Source of the DNA: Heterohyrax brucei
Taxonomy: Eukaryota > Chordata > Mammalia > Hyracoidea > Procaviidae
Assembly (NCBI GenBank): GCA_028571685.1
Contig: CM053143.1
Span: 137,922,829 to 137,986,828, forward strand
Length of the DNA stretch: 64,000 bases
Reading direction: 5' to 3'
Both the position numbers and the translations under genes were made by a program. The notes under the pieces are model-generated. The model searched no databases, was not told where the DNA came from, and saw only the letters and a program-made list of their open reading frames with translations. Positions 10,877 to 22,495 of the stretch are shown piece by piece; position 1 is the stretch's first letter; the number at the start of each line of letters is the position of its first letter.

Positions 10877-11689
10877 GATTAGTGTGGAAGCATTCATAAT
10901 TTTAAGCATTGTGGCATGAGGTGGTTGCTTTTGATGGTTTAGGGAAAGAAATGTAACATATAATATAGCTTATTGCCAATAAGACAAACTTTGAAAGCTA
11001 GGAAGCTTGTGGGACAGCTGTACAGAAGACTGTTATTCTGTTGCCTCATGGAATCAGTGTTTAGAATTGACCTTAGATGGGAAAGCGGGAAGGGACAGGA
11101 AGTGGACAAATGAAATGGAGAACCTAGGGTGGAAAGGAAAAGGGGGAAGAGTGCTGACACAATGCAGGGATTGCAGTCATTTTCATAGAAACAACTGATG
11201 TATAAATTTTTGAATGAGAAAGTAATTTGCTCTATAAACTTGTACCTAAAGCATAAATAAGGAAAAAAAAAGAGATAGTGCATGTAAAGTTTCTAAAATT
11301 GCTACTAAGTTAAAAAGAATAAAATGACCTTAGATCTGGTTGTTAGGATATCCTGACAGAACTGGGAAGGAGACTAAATCTTAAGCCTTGACAGATCTCC
11401 TATGTCTAAGGCAGGTATAATAGGAAAGAGCAGGAGCCAGTGCCTGAGAATTTGAAATGCTGACTATTCCTGTTGAAGCCTTGTAGCTGGGAGAAACATT
11501 CCCTTTCCATGTGACAGTGGGACATAGTCCCCGAGTTGTTGCCTGAGGACTCTCTCCAAAGGAGGAGCTTATTGTCAGGATCTGCTTCTACTACGACTGA
11601 GTGCTGTGTGGTCAGTAATTATAGTCAGGGCTTGACATCGCCCAAGAGAAGAATTAGAAGTCCTGCTCAGGGAAGAACCGAAACTGTGA
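10877..11689. other. Intronic sequence, nothing firm recognised
   Basis: A possible decayed SINE lies at about 11000-11065 ('cttgtgggacagctgtacag...gaatcagtgtttagaattgacc'). Nothing else was identified. The antisense ORF at 10939-11283 and sense ORF at 11007-11198 overlap and show no family signature. Confidence 0.4.
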
Positions 11690-11822
11690 TTGAATGCTAC
11701 ATCTGCTAACCAAAAGGTCAGCATTTCAGATCCACCAGGCACTTCTTGGAAACTGTGGGGCAATTCTGCTCGGACCCATATGGTTACTATCAGTTGGAAT
11801 TGACTTGAAGGCAGTGGCTGGC
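11690..11822 (+). mobile_element. Afrotherian SINE
   Basis: 'acatctgctaaccaaaaggtcagcatttcagatccaccaggc' and 'ggttactatcagttggaattgacttgaaggcagtgg' give head and tail; the first part of the head is missing. Its antisense supplies the C-terminal third of the long minus-strand open frame at 11575-12156, which explains part of that ORF without invoking a gene. Confidence 0.8.
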
Positions 11823-12854
11823 TTAGGGAAGAAGTAGCCTGTCTTCGAAAAGAATTGTAGGACTCAACTATTAAGTACCAGAAGAACCTGGGGAGGATGC
11901 ATGGGAGTGGATCTGAAAGGTCCTGGAGGGTTAGGGGCAGACTATATAGTTTGGACAGAGGAAAATTCATCAAAACAGGGCACCTTTCCAATGACCTGGG
12001 ACTCAGTTCTTCAAAGGCAACTGGAACTGGTTTTTTTGGCTTACTGGCATAGTTGTTTGAAGCCTGGGCATATTGAATGCCAACAGTCAGCCTTTTAAGC
12101 AAAAGAAGTGATGTAATTGAAAAGAAATATTTGGAATTCCTCTCAGTGGTTAACATTCTGTGAGGCTTTGCAAATAGGGTAATTGTAGCCCACCCAGAGA
12201 ATTGGTCAATTCTGCTATCCTACTGAGCTTAGACTGAGCCATGCCAGACAGGGGGGAGATAGGATCCCATCACCATCAATGAAGAACAGCTGAGAGGGCA
12301 AGGTGTGTCCTTGGAAACTGGATTCCTATGTTGAGAAGCTCCTGGATCTAGGAGACAGAAGAGAGCTTGAGAAGCCACGATAAAAAAATGATGGGCAGTA
12401 TAAGACATGGTGGGCTGCCCAACACACAGAACAAGAATACTGATTGTCTTTGAACAGGAGTCTTGTTGGTAGAGTAAAGTGGGCACCTACTGACAGAGCT
12501 AAAGAGCTTTGTAAGCCTGGCCAGAGAGGCTCGCCTGCAAGCTAGCCTGGGAAGAGGCTGTCCTGATGGAAGAACTGGGTCCTGATGGAAGAACTGTATC
12601 CTAAGCTCTCCTCAATCTGAACTGTAATGTGTGACTTCCCTGATAAGCCCATAATGGTGAGTACTGTCTGTCTTAGTTCTGTATGGCCATTGTCATGAAT
12701 TCTTGAGGCAAGCAGAGTAGAGAGGCCATGGGAGGGACTGTTGATATCAGATTTGGTAAAGCTGGTGGAAAGCCTCTGCCTCATAGGAGTAAGCCTTGGG
12801 CTGTGGATCTGGATTCTTCTTCCCCCTGGCAAAGTTACAGGTCAGGTGATGCTC
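11823..12854. other. Intronic sequence, nothing recognised
   Basis: No exon, RNA or clear repeat. A small direct duplication of 'tcctgatggaagaactg' occurs at about 12563-12596. Confidence 0.45.
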
Positions 12855-13669
12855 CCACATCATTTTTACCAATAGGAATTACATTAAGCCTATATATTTT
12901 ATATCGTTTATCAGGGTTTTGTAAAAGTGTTCAGCATGCAAGTCCTGCACATGTTTCTTAGATATAGTTCACATTTTAAGCTATTATAGACAGTCTTGTG
13001 TTTTTAATTTTGACACCCACATGTTCATTGCCAATATATAGAAATGTAGTTGATTTTGTATGTTGATCTCACATCCTGAAACATTGCTGAATCTCACTTA
13101 TTAGTTCTGGGTTTTTTTTTTAGATTTTCAACAGAAATCATTGTGACTTTCACAAATATGACCAGTTTTATTTCTTCTGATCTGTATCCCTTTTATTTGT
13201 GCTTCTTGGGTTATTGCACTAGGTAGCACTTCATTGACTAGCAGTGGTGAGAGTGGACATCTTTGCCTTATTTTCAGTGTTGTGGGAAGGCATTCAATAT
13301 TCAATCATTAAATATAATCTTAGCTGGGTTTTTTTTTTGGTAGGTGTTTTTTATCTAGTTGAGGAAGTTTCCTTCTGTTCCTAGTTTTTTGAGAGTTTTT
13401 ATCATGAAGTTATTAAATTTTATTAAATGTTTTCTGCATCACGATAGGATTTTTCTTCTTTAGCCTGTTAATGTGAAAGGATTACATTAGTGATTTTTGA
13501 ATATTGAAACTGCTTGCTTCTCTAGAATAAGCCCTACTTGATGATGTGTAATTTTTTTATACGTTGCTGGATTCTGTTTGCTATTCTATGTCTGTATTTG
13601 TGAGGTATATTGATTTTTAGCTTTCTAAAAAATGAAAGTATTCACTTTTCTATTTTCTTGAAGAAATTG

Positions 13670-13890
13670 TATAAAATTCATGTTATTTCTTTTTTAAATG
13701 TTTGCTAAAATTCTTCAATGAAACCATTCGAACTTCGAGATTTTCTTCTGGGAGTTTTAAAATCACAAATTCATTTTCCATATAAAATTCATGTTATTTC
13801 TTTTTTAAATGTTTGCTAAAATTCTTCATTGAAACCATTCGAACCTGGAGATTTTCTTTTGAGAGTTTTAAAATCACAAATTCATTTTCT
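13670..13890. repeat. Tandem duplication, 111-bp unit, two copies
   Basis: Unit one 13670-13780 and unit two 13781-13890 both begin 'tataaaattcatgttatttc' and end 'aaatcacaaattcattttc'. Only about six differences separate them (for example 'cttcaatg' versus 'cttcattg', 'aacttcgaga' versus 'aacctggaga'). The duplication lies inside the antisense L1, so it happened after that insertion. Confidence 0.95.
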
Positions 13891-13989
13891 GTTATGGTTA
13901 TGAAGCTCTTCAAATGATCTGTTTTATATTGGGTCGGCCATGATAGTTGTTTTTCATCTAACATGCCAGATTTATGTGGATACAGTTTA

Positions 13990-14160
13990 TGTTGTTGTTA
14001 TTAGTTGCTGTGGTGTGCAGAGTGGACTTGCTCCATAGAATTTTCAAGGCTGTGATGTTTTTGGAAACAGATCCGGGCCTGCCTTCCAAGGTGCCTCTGG
14101 GTGGGTTTGAGCTGCACACCTTTTGGTTTATAGTCAAGCATTTAACCGTTTGTGTTACTT
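13990..14160 (-). mobile_element. Afrotherian SINE, antisense, in L1
   Basis: 'gttgttgttattagttgctgtgg...tccatagaattttcaaggctgtgatg' and 'ggttatagtcaagc'-type head complement ending at 'aaccgtttgtgttac' show a long SINE variant inserted into the L1. Confidence 0.7.
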
Positions 14161-14298
14161 TTAGGACTGCTATAATTGTTTATGGCATTTCTTTTTATTA
14201 TTTTGATACAGAGTCTATAGTGATAGTTCCTGTTTGCCTTTACTTTCAACCTGCCTATATTGGTATATGTGAAGTGAGTTTCTTATAGATAGAATATA

Positions 14299-14680
14299 TT
14301 GTTGTTGGGTGCCCTCAAGTCAGGTCTGACTCATAGTGAACTTATGTACAACAGAATGAAATGCTGCCTGGTCCTGTGCCATGCCCACAGTGGTTGCTGT
14401 GGTAGATCTGTTGTGTGAGTCCATCTTGTTGAGATGCTTCCTTTTTTCACTGGACGTTTATGAAGCTTTATGTCCTTCTCCAGGGACTGATCCCTCCTGA
14501 TAACATGTCCAAAGTGTGTGACACACAGTGCCACCATCTTTCTTTCTAAGGAATATTCTGATTGCACTTCTACAAAGACAGATTTTTTTTGGCAGTCTGT
14601 GGTATACTTGGTATTCTTCACCAGCAACACAATTGAAAGGTGTCAATTCTTCTTTGATCTTCTTTATTCATTATTGTCTT
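14299..14680 (-). mobile_element. RTE-clade LINE 3' fragment, in L1
   Basis: Starts 'ttgttgttgggtgccctcaagtcaggtctgactcatagtg' and runs through 'tccagggactgatccctcctgataacatgtccaaag' to 'ttctttgatcttctttattcatt'. The minus strand still keeps part of the RTE ORF C-terminal reading. Confidence 0.8.
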
Positions 14681-15115
14681 TTAATTGGTGTATTTAGGTT
14701 ATTTACATTTAACTTGGCTAACGTGTTCAACTTGTTAGAGCTTACATCTTCCATTTTATGTCTTGTTTTCTGTTTCTTCACTCTTAACTGTTTTCATTTT
14801 TTGCCTTTCTGTGGGCACTTTTTAGGATTGCCTGATGCTTTATTTATAACGCCTTATGTGTATCTCTTTAAATAGCCTTTTCATGGTGATTCTAGATATT
14901 ACATTATTTATATGTAACTTATGACAGTTTACTGATGATTTTTACCAGCTTGAAGTATAAAAAAGTTACCTCCTTTGAGTATTTTTACTTGTCCTCATTT
15001 CTGATATAATTGCCCTTGGTGTTTTCTCTACATAAGTTGTCTTCAACATCACATAGTATTAATAATTTTTATTTCAACCATCAAAACAGTCTATGATTTA
15101 TTAGTTTCTTCTTTC

Positions 15116-17705
15116 CCTGTTGAATGAACACTCTTTACAGAAATCACATGACCACAAATATATGTATGCATTTATTTCTGGACCCCCAGTTCTGTTCTGT
15201 TGGTCCATTTTTTCTATCACTCTACAGTACCAGGTTGTTTGGGTTACTCTAGCTTTGTAATATGTTTTGAAATAAGAAAGTATGTGCCCTCACATTTTAT
15301 TCTTTTTCAAGATTGCTTTGGAGCTCCTTGCTGTTTCATAGAAATTTGAGCATTGACTGTTCCATTTTTGTAAAGAAGGCTTTTGGAATTTTGGCAGAGA
15401 TTGTATTGAACTTGTTGATTGCTGCAGTTTTTATGGGTTCTGGTGGCATTGGCATTGTAATAATCCAAAGCTTTCGAATCCATAAACAACAAATACTTTC
15501 ATTTATTTAGGTGTTCTTTAATTTCTTTTGGTTATGTTTATAGTTTTCAGTGTACAATTCTTTTCTTTGGTTGAATCAATTTAAGTTATTAGAAGCTATT
15601 ATAAATGGAATTCTTCAGTTTTGTTTTTAGCTTACTTAACTGCTGATATATGGAAACTCAGCTGATGTTTGTGTGTTGACCTTGTACCTGCCACTTTGCT
15701 CAATTCATTTATTAGCACTAGTAGCTTTCTTACACAGTCTCTGGAATTTTCTGTATAGTATTATATCATTTGTGAAGAGATAGCTTTATTTCCCCTTTCC
15801 TGATTTGGATACACAGTATTTCTATATCTTGCCTAATTCCTCTGGCTAGGACTTCCAGTATAATATTGAATAGCAGCAGTGAGAGTGGGCATCCTTGTCT
15901 TAAGATACCTTGATCTTAATAGAAAAACTTTCAGCCTTTGTTGAGTATGATGTTAGGTGTGGGCTTTTCGTGAATACCTTTTTTCACTTTGAGGATTTTC
16001 TCTCCTATTCCTAGCTTGTGGAGCATTTTTTTCATAAAAGATACTGGATTTTGTCAAAATCCTTTTCTTGGGGTGATGGTGTTTTTTTTTTTGTTGTTGT
16101 TGTTGTTTGTTTGTTTTTGGCCTGTTCATGTGATCGATTTTCTAATGTTGAACTCCTCTTACATTTCTGAGATTAGTCCCACTTGATTGTAGTTTATAAT
16201 CCTTTACTGTTTTTGTGTTTAGTTTGCTAGTACTATATTAATAACTTTTATATCTATATTCATAAGGGATATTGTTTTATAGTTTTCTTGTGTCTTTTGT
16301 CTGGCTTTGGTATTAGGGTAATGCTTGTATCATAGAATGAGTTAGGTAGTGTTCCCTCCTCTTCTCTTTTTTTGGAAAAGGTGAACACTTACCTCTGTAA
16401 GTGTTTAGAATTCCGCAGTAAGCCCACGTTGTCAGGACGTTTTTGTTGTTGCTGTTGGGAGACTTTTGATCACTGATGCAGTATTTTCACTTGTTATGGA
16501 TCTGTTGAGATCTCCTACCACTTCCTTGAGTCAGTGTAGGTAGTTTGTTTTGGAGAGTCTGACCATTTGTTCCAAATTATCTAATCTGTTGGTTGGACAG
16601 TTGTTCATACTGTTATTCTTCTGTGATTCTTTTTATTTAGATGTCTGGAAACCTACTGGATAGCTTGCTCCCTTGTTTAGGGTAACTTATTTTTTGGAAT
16701 TGATTTAATGCCTGTAGGTTTGGGTTTGGTAACCTGTAACATGAATTTATACTTAGTTTTTATTTGTTTGTCATTATAAAGTATAAGGGTATAATACCTG
16801 TTACTCAACCAAAAATTCCCGAGATCTCGCCCTTACACTTGCCAAGAAATTAGCTTTAAGGAGTGTAAGTAATTTTTTTTTCCCATCTTTGCATGTATGA
16901 CTTTGAGTTACCATCTGATCTCCTTTCTTTCCATCTCCTTTCTTTCCACATCCTGGCATGTGGTAATTCACTTGTTTTGCTGCTTCCACTTTATACTTGT
17001 TTTTCGAGAGTTTGATTATAACATGTCTTGGTATGGCTGTCTTTGGGTTTATCATACTTGAAGTTTGTTGAGCTTACTGGATATATAGATTCAAATCTTG
17101 CGTTAGATTTGGAAAGTTTCGAGCCTCTGTGTTTTCCGATTTTCTTTCTGTTTCTTTCTGTCTTGTCCCTCAGGGACTCCATTTCACTGATTCTTGTGTC
17201 ATTTCAAGTCTGCTGTTAAGCCCCTTTAGGAAATTTTTATTTTTGTTACTATATTCTTTAGCTCCAATATTTTTGTTTCATTCTATTTAAAAATTTGTCT
17301 TTGTTGAAATTTTTCTCTTATTCTTATATCATTTTCCTGATTTATTTCTTTTTTCCATATTCTCCTGTAACTCTTTGAGAATATTTACTGTTGTTGCTTT
17401 AATGTTCTTAATGTTCTTGTCTGTCCATCCATAATCTCTCTCTCCTCCAGCAGAGTTTCTGTTCCTTCATTTTGTCCTTTTACATAAGCTATCTTTTTTT
17501 CTTCATATGCCTTGTGACTTTTTTTGAAACTGGGACACTTAAAACTGTTATACTGTGGTAACTCTGGAGATTACCTTCTTCCACTTCCTTGGGCTTTCCT
17601 CTTCTTCTTTAGTGTTATTATTTAAGGTAGTGGATATTGTAGTTCTCTGCTTCAGTATCATACTGTCCCCTTCTATGTGCATCTCCTGTTAACAGTTCCC
17701 TACTG
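15116..17705 (-). mobile_element. Second antisense LINE-1, ORF2 to 5' region
   Basis: 15165-16600 is the complement of ORF2 and flanking 3' sequence ('tcaccactctacagtaccagg'-type text near 15215, 'gagagtgggcatccttgtctt' near 15881, 'tttctaatgttgaactcctcttac' near 16138). From 16790 the text changes to an L1 5'-type region ('cttggtatggctgtctttgggtttatc', 'gaagtttgttgagcttactggatatatagattc'). Most of ORF1 and the ORF2 start seem to be missing. A (TTG)n tract lies at 16081-16120. Confidence 0.65.
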
Positions 17706-18310
17706 GTCTCCCTTCTTGGGGGCATCACCTGTCATTGATTCTCCTCTAGGCTCCTTGAATGGAAGTGATGGTAGTTTGGCTCCTGTACCTGACTCTGTAT
17801 CTTGGAGTGCTTGTTATGACCATTTCATCACTGGGCCCTTGATTGGGAATGGTGACCTTGCATCTTTGCCACAGGAGTCCCCATCTAGGAGCAGTGGCTG
17901 TCATAGAGTCACCCTAAGACTTTCTCCTGGAAACCCTGGGCTCTCCCCACACAGCAGCTCCAGCCCCAGACTCCCACCCCAGGCACAGTAGTTATTGCAT
18001 GGTGACCGTGTAATGTCCTGCCTGGGAGCGTTGATGTAGAGTTCCAGCCTCAGACTTCCTGCCTGAGAGCACCAGCTATGCCATTCTATGCCCATGCGCT
18101 TCTCCTAGAAATGCCAGTTGTTGCAGATTCACTGTCAGACTTCTTGGCTAGGAGTGCCTGCTGTAGCTGTTTGACTGTTAGACCTAACACTGTGCTGCTC
18201 TAACACACAAGACTCCCTTGCCCAGCTGCCTGCAGCTGTGCTGCTGATAGGCTGCCTGCCATGGGGCACCAGCTGTAGCACTGCAGCTGAAGACTTCCCA
18301 CCTGCTGGCT
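17706..18310. repeat. Degenerate tandem array of ~42-bp monomers
   Basis: Units such as 17881-17921, 18016-18056, 18057-18100, 18101-18141, 18142-18184 and 18255-18295 are 41-44 bp and share the pattern 'tcctgcctgggagc' / 'ccagctgtagc' / 'cagact'. Earlier units (from 17710) fit the same spacing, giving roughly 14 units. The array is richer in G+C than its surroundings and lies in the 5' region of the antisense L1, a few hundred bases before its probable end at 18600. Confidence 0.7.
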
Positions 18311-18610
18311 CACACTCTGCTGATTGTTGACTGTGCCTCTCACTGCTGGGGAGGTACCAGTCCTTGCCCCCAGGGCAGACAGCCATCCTGAGTCAGGGAA
18401 AGGGGTGGAGCTCGGATGTGTGGAGAACCACTGCTTTTTCACTGTTTTCGTGTTACCTTTTTCTGAATTCGGTGTCTACCTGGGTCTTCCAAGCATGTAA
18501 TTGGTATCCAGGGTTTTGAGATTGTCGGGTTCACCAGTTTTTGTTTGTTGTCCTGGATTTGCGTCGGCGGACTAAGAACACACAGCTGCTTATGCCACCA
18601 TCTTGTTTTG
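18311..18610 (-). mobile_element. Probable 5' terminus of the second antisense L1
   Basis: The stretch ends 'cacagctgcttatgccaccatcttg', the complement of the typical mammalian L1 5' start (a CAAGATGG-like opening). This would place the L1's 5' end at about 18605. Confidence 0.5.
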
Positions 18611-19030
18611 CCTTCCCATGTTTTGTTTTGTTTTGTTTAACGTTTCTTTCACTGTCTCAGCTCTGCAGATTCCCTCATTCTCTGTGTGGATTCCCAAAAG
18701 TCACACCTCACCAGTGAGCTACACATGCACGGGTGCAGATCCAAAGAAATGTAGTACAAGCTTGGAGAAGGGAACTGTGATGTAAACCACTGCTCAAATC
18801 CCAGACTTACCCCTGAGTCGCACATGCAGAGGACAAACCTAAATAGCATAGTAGAAGCTTAGATAACTGAGTTTACATTGTAATCACCACTCAGAGAGGG
18901 CAAGATGGAATTTGTCCTCTGAGCTTAAGCAAGGAAGTCGTAATTCTACAGAGGATGTTAATAGAACTCAGAGTCTAGATGTTTTCAGATTGGTAGACAT
19001 AGCATCTTTAGTTCTCTAATAACATTACAA
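18611..19030. other. Intronic sequence, nothing recognised
   Basis: Begins with (TTTTG)n at 18619-18638. Nothing else identified. Confidence 0.45.
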
Positions 19031-19219
19031 CAGTAGTTCTCCACTAATGGGCAGTTTTGCTGTTTCAGGGACAGTTGGCAATACCTGGACATATTTTTGT
19101 GGACATAGGGTGGGAGGTTGATGCTGGCATCTGTCCCATAATGCAGAGGACTGCCCCTAACAATAACAGATTATCTAGTCTACAATGTCAGTAGTGCCAA
19201 GGTTGAGAAATTCCTGCTT
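19031..19219 (+). mobile_element. MER20-like hAT-Charlie DNA transposon relic
   Basis: 'cagtagttctccactaatgggcagttttgctg', 'gacagttggcaatacctggacat' and 'gtcagtagtgccaaggttgagaaattcctg' follow the MER20 pattern, including the characteristic ends that pair as inverted repeats ('ttctc.ac' / 'gttgagaa'). Non-autonomous, with no coding capacity. Confidence 0.7.
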
Positions 19220-20098
19220 TATAGTATTGACTCTTTTGGTTGAAAAGTTTCACTCGAATTTTAAGTTATAGGTATGAATCATATTATTGGTATTAATATT
19301 AGATTTGACCATGTATTTTTCCAGATATACTATTCACTCTCAATTATTTGTAGTCTCCATCTTCTTCTTTCTTGAGATCTTTATTCTCATTTAACTGTCC
19401 CTTAATGACAAGATTTCTTCAAGTAGAGTCAGTCTCAATATGAATGCCAGACTTAAGGGCAATTCATATTTGTCCTTTAATGTTAAGTAGATTTTCCCTC
19501 ACTTTGAAATGATTGAAACAAGCCTGCTTGAAACAGATTCTTCATCACAATCACACACGTGCTGCATGTACAGTTTTGAAATCATTGAAAAGGCTGAAGG
19601 AAGGCGAAATAAGAACCTTCACCTCTGTTCTGACTTATGTCCAAATATGACTTAAAGACACAGTTAGGGATGGATCTTGTTTTTCCCAGGGACTGCCTGA
19701 ATACCATTTGGATGGTGGATATTCTTTCTAAACTCTTGTATGATTACAAAGTAAATTCCTTTTGCCTGGCTATAGGAGTCTTGTATTGTAAGATTTGAAT
19801 AAAATCCTGTGTCTCTGTCTTAGTGTGCTGTGTCTGTTATATAATGTTTAAGTCTATGTTACATCCTGTTTTACGTGGTCATTGGGCTTCTGTCTGGTGA
19901 ATTAGTGTGCTGTCTGCTCAGCATCTTTTACCCTGTATTTACCGCTGCTTGCATTCTGCAGAGAAGATGTGTCTGTACGTTTTGAGCCAGTGTCCCTTGC
20001 TGCTCTACAGAATGAGGCTTGTCGTATTCTGAAACCATGTAATTTGAGGGGGATAGAGCAAGAAATCAATATTAGTGCATTAAAAAAAAGTAGTAGCT
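19220..20098. other. Intronic sequence, nothing recognised
   Basis: No gene or repeat recognised. Composition is ordinary intron. Any 5' non-coding exon of CLOCK could lie here unseen, because such exons have no coding signature. Confidence 0.45.
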
Positions 20099-20255
20099 AA
20101 AAACCAAATCACTGAGTCAATTCCAACTCATAACAATCCTATAGGACAAAGTAGAAGTGCCCCACACAGTTTCCAAGAAGCACCTGGTGGATTTAAACTG
20201 CTGACTTTTTGGTTAGCAGCTGTAGATCTTAACCACTACATCATCAGAGTTTCTG
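20099..20255 (-). mobile_element. Afrotherian SINE, antisense
   Basis: 'aaaaaccaaatcactgagtcaattccaactcataacaatcctatagg' at the left and 'ttagcagctgtagatcttaaccactacatcatcag' at the right give a complete antisense copy. Confidence 0.85.
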
Positions 20256-21041
20256 TAGCTAAGGAACCACATATAGCCACTTATATTCGCTTACTTGAAA
20301 GTAGAAATAGAGAGGTATGTGCAAATGGATAGGATATATATAAATTATATTGCAAAATCTTACCATTTAAAAGGAGTAAATTTTATTCTAAGTACAAATT
20401 TAGATATACTGATTATTTTAATAGATGCTTTATGGTAATTGTTTTCTGAATAATCTTGAATTCAGGATGCTTCTATATGTATTTGAATTAGGTTGCAGAT
20501 TGTTTTGAACTGTCTTGGTGTACTGGGCTGCCTAAAAGCAATCTGGCAGTTTACCCAAGTTTTAATAGGACAAAACAACTGTCTTTTTTATGAAGTGATT
20601 ACACTGTGAAAAATTAGAGGAGTACTTGTGGCCTTGAAATTGATAATATTTTTAGTACCATTTGAAGTTGGTCCATTGACCTTGTTGCTGAAATATATGT
20701 GAAAATATTTTAAGTATATTTATATGTACTAGTTTTAAGTTATTAAGTATCTTGTAAGCCGGCTTTAAGCTTATCAGTTAATATTTTACAATACGACTTA
20801 ATAGTTAAATTTCATAACAAGTCCCTTGAGGTTTATATCACTGATAAAGTTCTGTACTTCTGGATTGATGTAAGTGGGTCCCTTGCTTTCTGGGGGCCCA
20901 TTTCAGAAATTCACATACAGTTGGCTTTTGTAAAATAATAGACTATTAGTTTAATAGAAACAAAGGGTGGAGCTTAATTCATCTTGTTTGGCATTGTTTC
21001 ACACTTAAAAATTATACCATTTTTAAGGAACAACTATGCAC
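20256..21041. other. Intronic sequence, nothing recognised
   Basis: AT-rich, no repeat identified, no exon. One of the longer repeat-poor stretches upstream of the first coding exon. Confidence 0.45.
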
Positions 21042-21110
21042 TAGAAATCATGGCCCAGCCAAATAAATACACACATTTTGGGGGGACATATTTCTATCCA
21101 TGACATGTAT
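21042..21110 (-). mobile_element. LTR-like terminal fragment (MaLR type)
   Basis: 'aatcatggcccagccaaata...ttggggggacatatttctatcc' matches the end of the element at 47525-48015 ('gggaatcaagacctcaccaag...gtgggggacacaattt'). Confidence 0.5.
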
Positions 21111-21500
21111 GGTAATAAATCTGTGTTGTTGTATTTTGTCAGTTTGTGGTACTTGTTACAGCAGCTTGAAGAAAGGGATTTGTAACATCTGTTTGGTCTT
21201 TTTTTTTCAAACAACATGACATATGGTTACTAGTTGAATATTGATGTGAATGGCAAAATGATTTTCTTGAGCAGGTTAATTTTAGTTTATTAAGAAGTCA
21301 TTGATGTTGGTAATGTATTGGGTGCTTAATGGGCATTAATTTACCCAGTCATCTTTATTTGCTGCGTTATAGAAATGATGAGAAATTTTATGTGGCTAGA
21401 AAATAGTTAGTAGGTGTACAGTGACTATAGTTTGGGAGAACAGGCAGGGGAAATTGACTGAAACTAGAAAGAAACATTAGTGCCTTGTAAAATGTTAAAA
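21111..21500. other. Intronic sequence, nothing recognised
   Basis: No feature identified in these 390 bases. Confidence 0.4.
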
Positions 21501-21705
21501 AGGTCCGTGGGGGCACAGATGGCTTGCACCTGACTGCTGACGTAAGGCTAGCAGTTAGAACCCCACTAACAGTGCCTTTGGAGAAAGACAGCCTGGTGAC
21601 CTATGCCATAAAGATTACAACGAAGAAAACTTTGTGAAGCAGTTCTGTAACACATGGGATCACCAGGAGTCAGAGTCGACTCTGCAGCAGTGGGATTTTT
21701 TTTCA
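21501..21705 (+). mobile_element. Afrotherian SINE, long variant
   Basis: Carries the extra central 'ctggtgacctatgccataaagattacaacg' and the tail 'gggatcaccaggagtcagagtcgactctgcagcagtggg'. Confidence 0.8.
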
Positions 21706-22352
21706 TGTAATTTAAAAACAAAGAAGTCTTCAAAAGTCTCGGTTTCAGAAGCCCATGATTTTTTTAATATCTGTATTATTTGTGCCTGTATTGGTAAATG
21801 CTACAAATTAGAATTATATGAGGTTTTTAATGGGAGCAAGAATTTGTGCTACAGTTGTAAACCATTACATTTTTTTACAACAGAATGCCTCCTTTATATG
21901 ACAGAAGTACAACGGATTCAGTGGCAAAAAGAAAGGATCGAGTTTGGACAAACATGAAAGAACATTAAGTACTTCTGATGAAGGATAGTGAGTAGCTTGA
22001 CCAGTCAGAGACTCTCATGATCTCTCCTGTTTCCCGACCATCTGAAATAAATTAGCCTTGTTCTCTTATACCTTTTCAGGAAGGAGAAACAGCAGGGCCC
22101 AGCAAGGCTAGAAGGCGAGGTCAAGAAAAAAAGACATAAAGATAAATAAACTGGTCCTTTATTGCTAGTGTCTTTAAAATATTGTTGATGTTTCTGTGAT
22201 TTTACTTTGAGCAGATCATATACTGTATCCCACCTTAAGAGAGAGAGGAGGGTTTAAGGTGCTTGAAAGTGAGAATACGGAGGGAGAAGTGATTACTGGT
22301 GATAACAAGTTCTAGAGTATTATCAGGGGAATGAGTGGGAAGTAAAGTATAC
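21706..22352. other. Intronic sequence, nothing recognised
   Basis: The open frame at 21634-21957 begins inside the SINE and runs through low-complexity text; no domain recognised. Confidence 0.45.
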
Positions 22353-22495
22353 CTATTACTGTTGAGTCAGTTATAACTCACAGCATCCTATGGGACAGAA
22401 TAGGACTCTCATACAGTTTCCATGAGTGGCTGCTGGATTTGAGCCTTTTTGTTAGCAGTCCTAGTGCTCAACCACTGTACCACCAGAACTCCTGT
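22353..22495 (-). mobile_element. Afrotherian SINE, antisense
   Basis: 'tactgttgagtcagttataactcacagcatcctatggg' and 'gttagcagtcctagtgctcaaccactgtaccaccag' mark the tail and head in complement. Confidence 0.85.

Larger units (their letters stand above)
12855..15115 (-). mobile_element. Antisense LINE-1 interrupted by a SINE and an RTE
   Basis: Plus-strand text 'tcagggttttgtaaaagtgttcagcatgcaagtcc', 'tcactagg'-type ORF2 complement at 13220-13320 and 'cctgttaatgtgaaaggattacattag' follow an antisense L1 ORF2. Pieces at 12855-13985, 14165-14298 and 14681-15115 stay in order across the two younger insertions. A 111-bp tandem duplication sits at 13670-13890. All frames are disrupted. Confidence 0.7.

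Noticed and set aside
11575..12156. A 193-codon open frame on the minus strand, the longest in the window
   Set aside because: Its C-terminal part is the complement of an afrotherian SINE (11690-11822), and the rest shows no domain, no splice signals and no plausible promoter. It is most likely a chance ORF.
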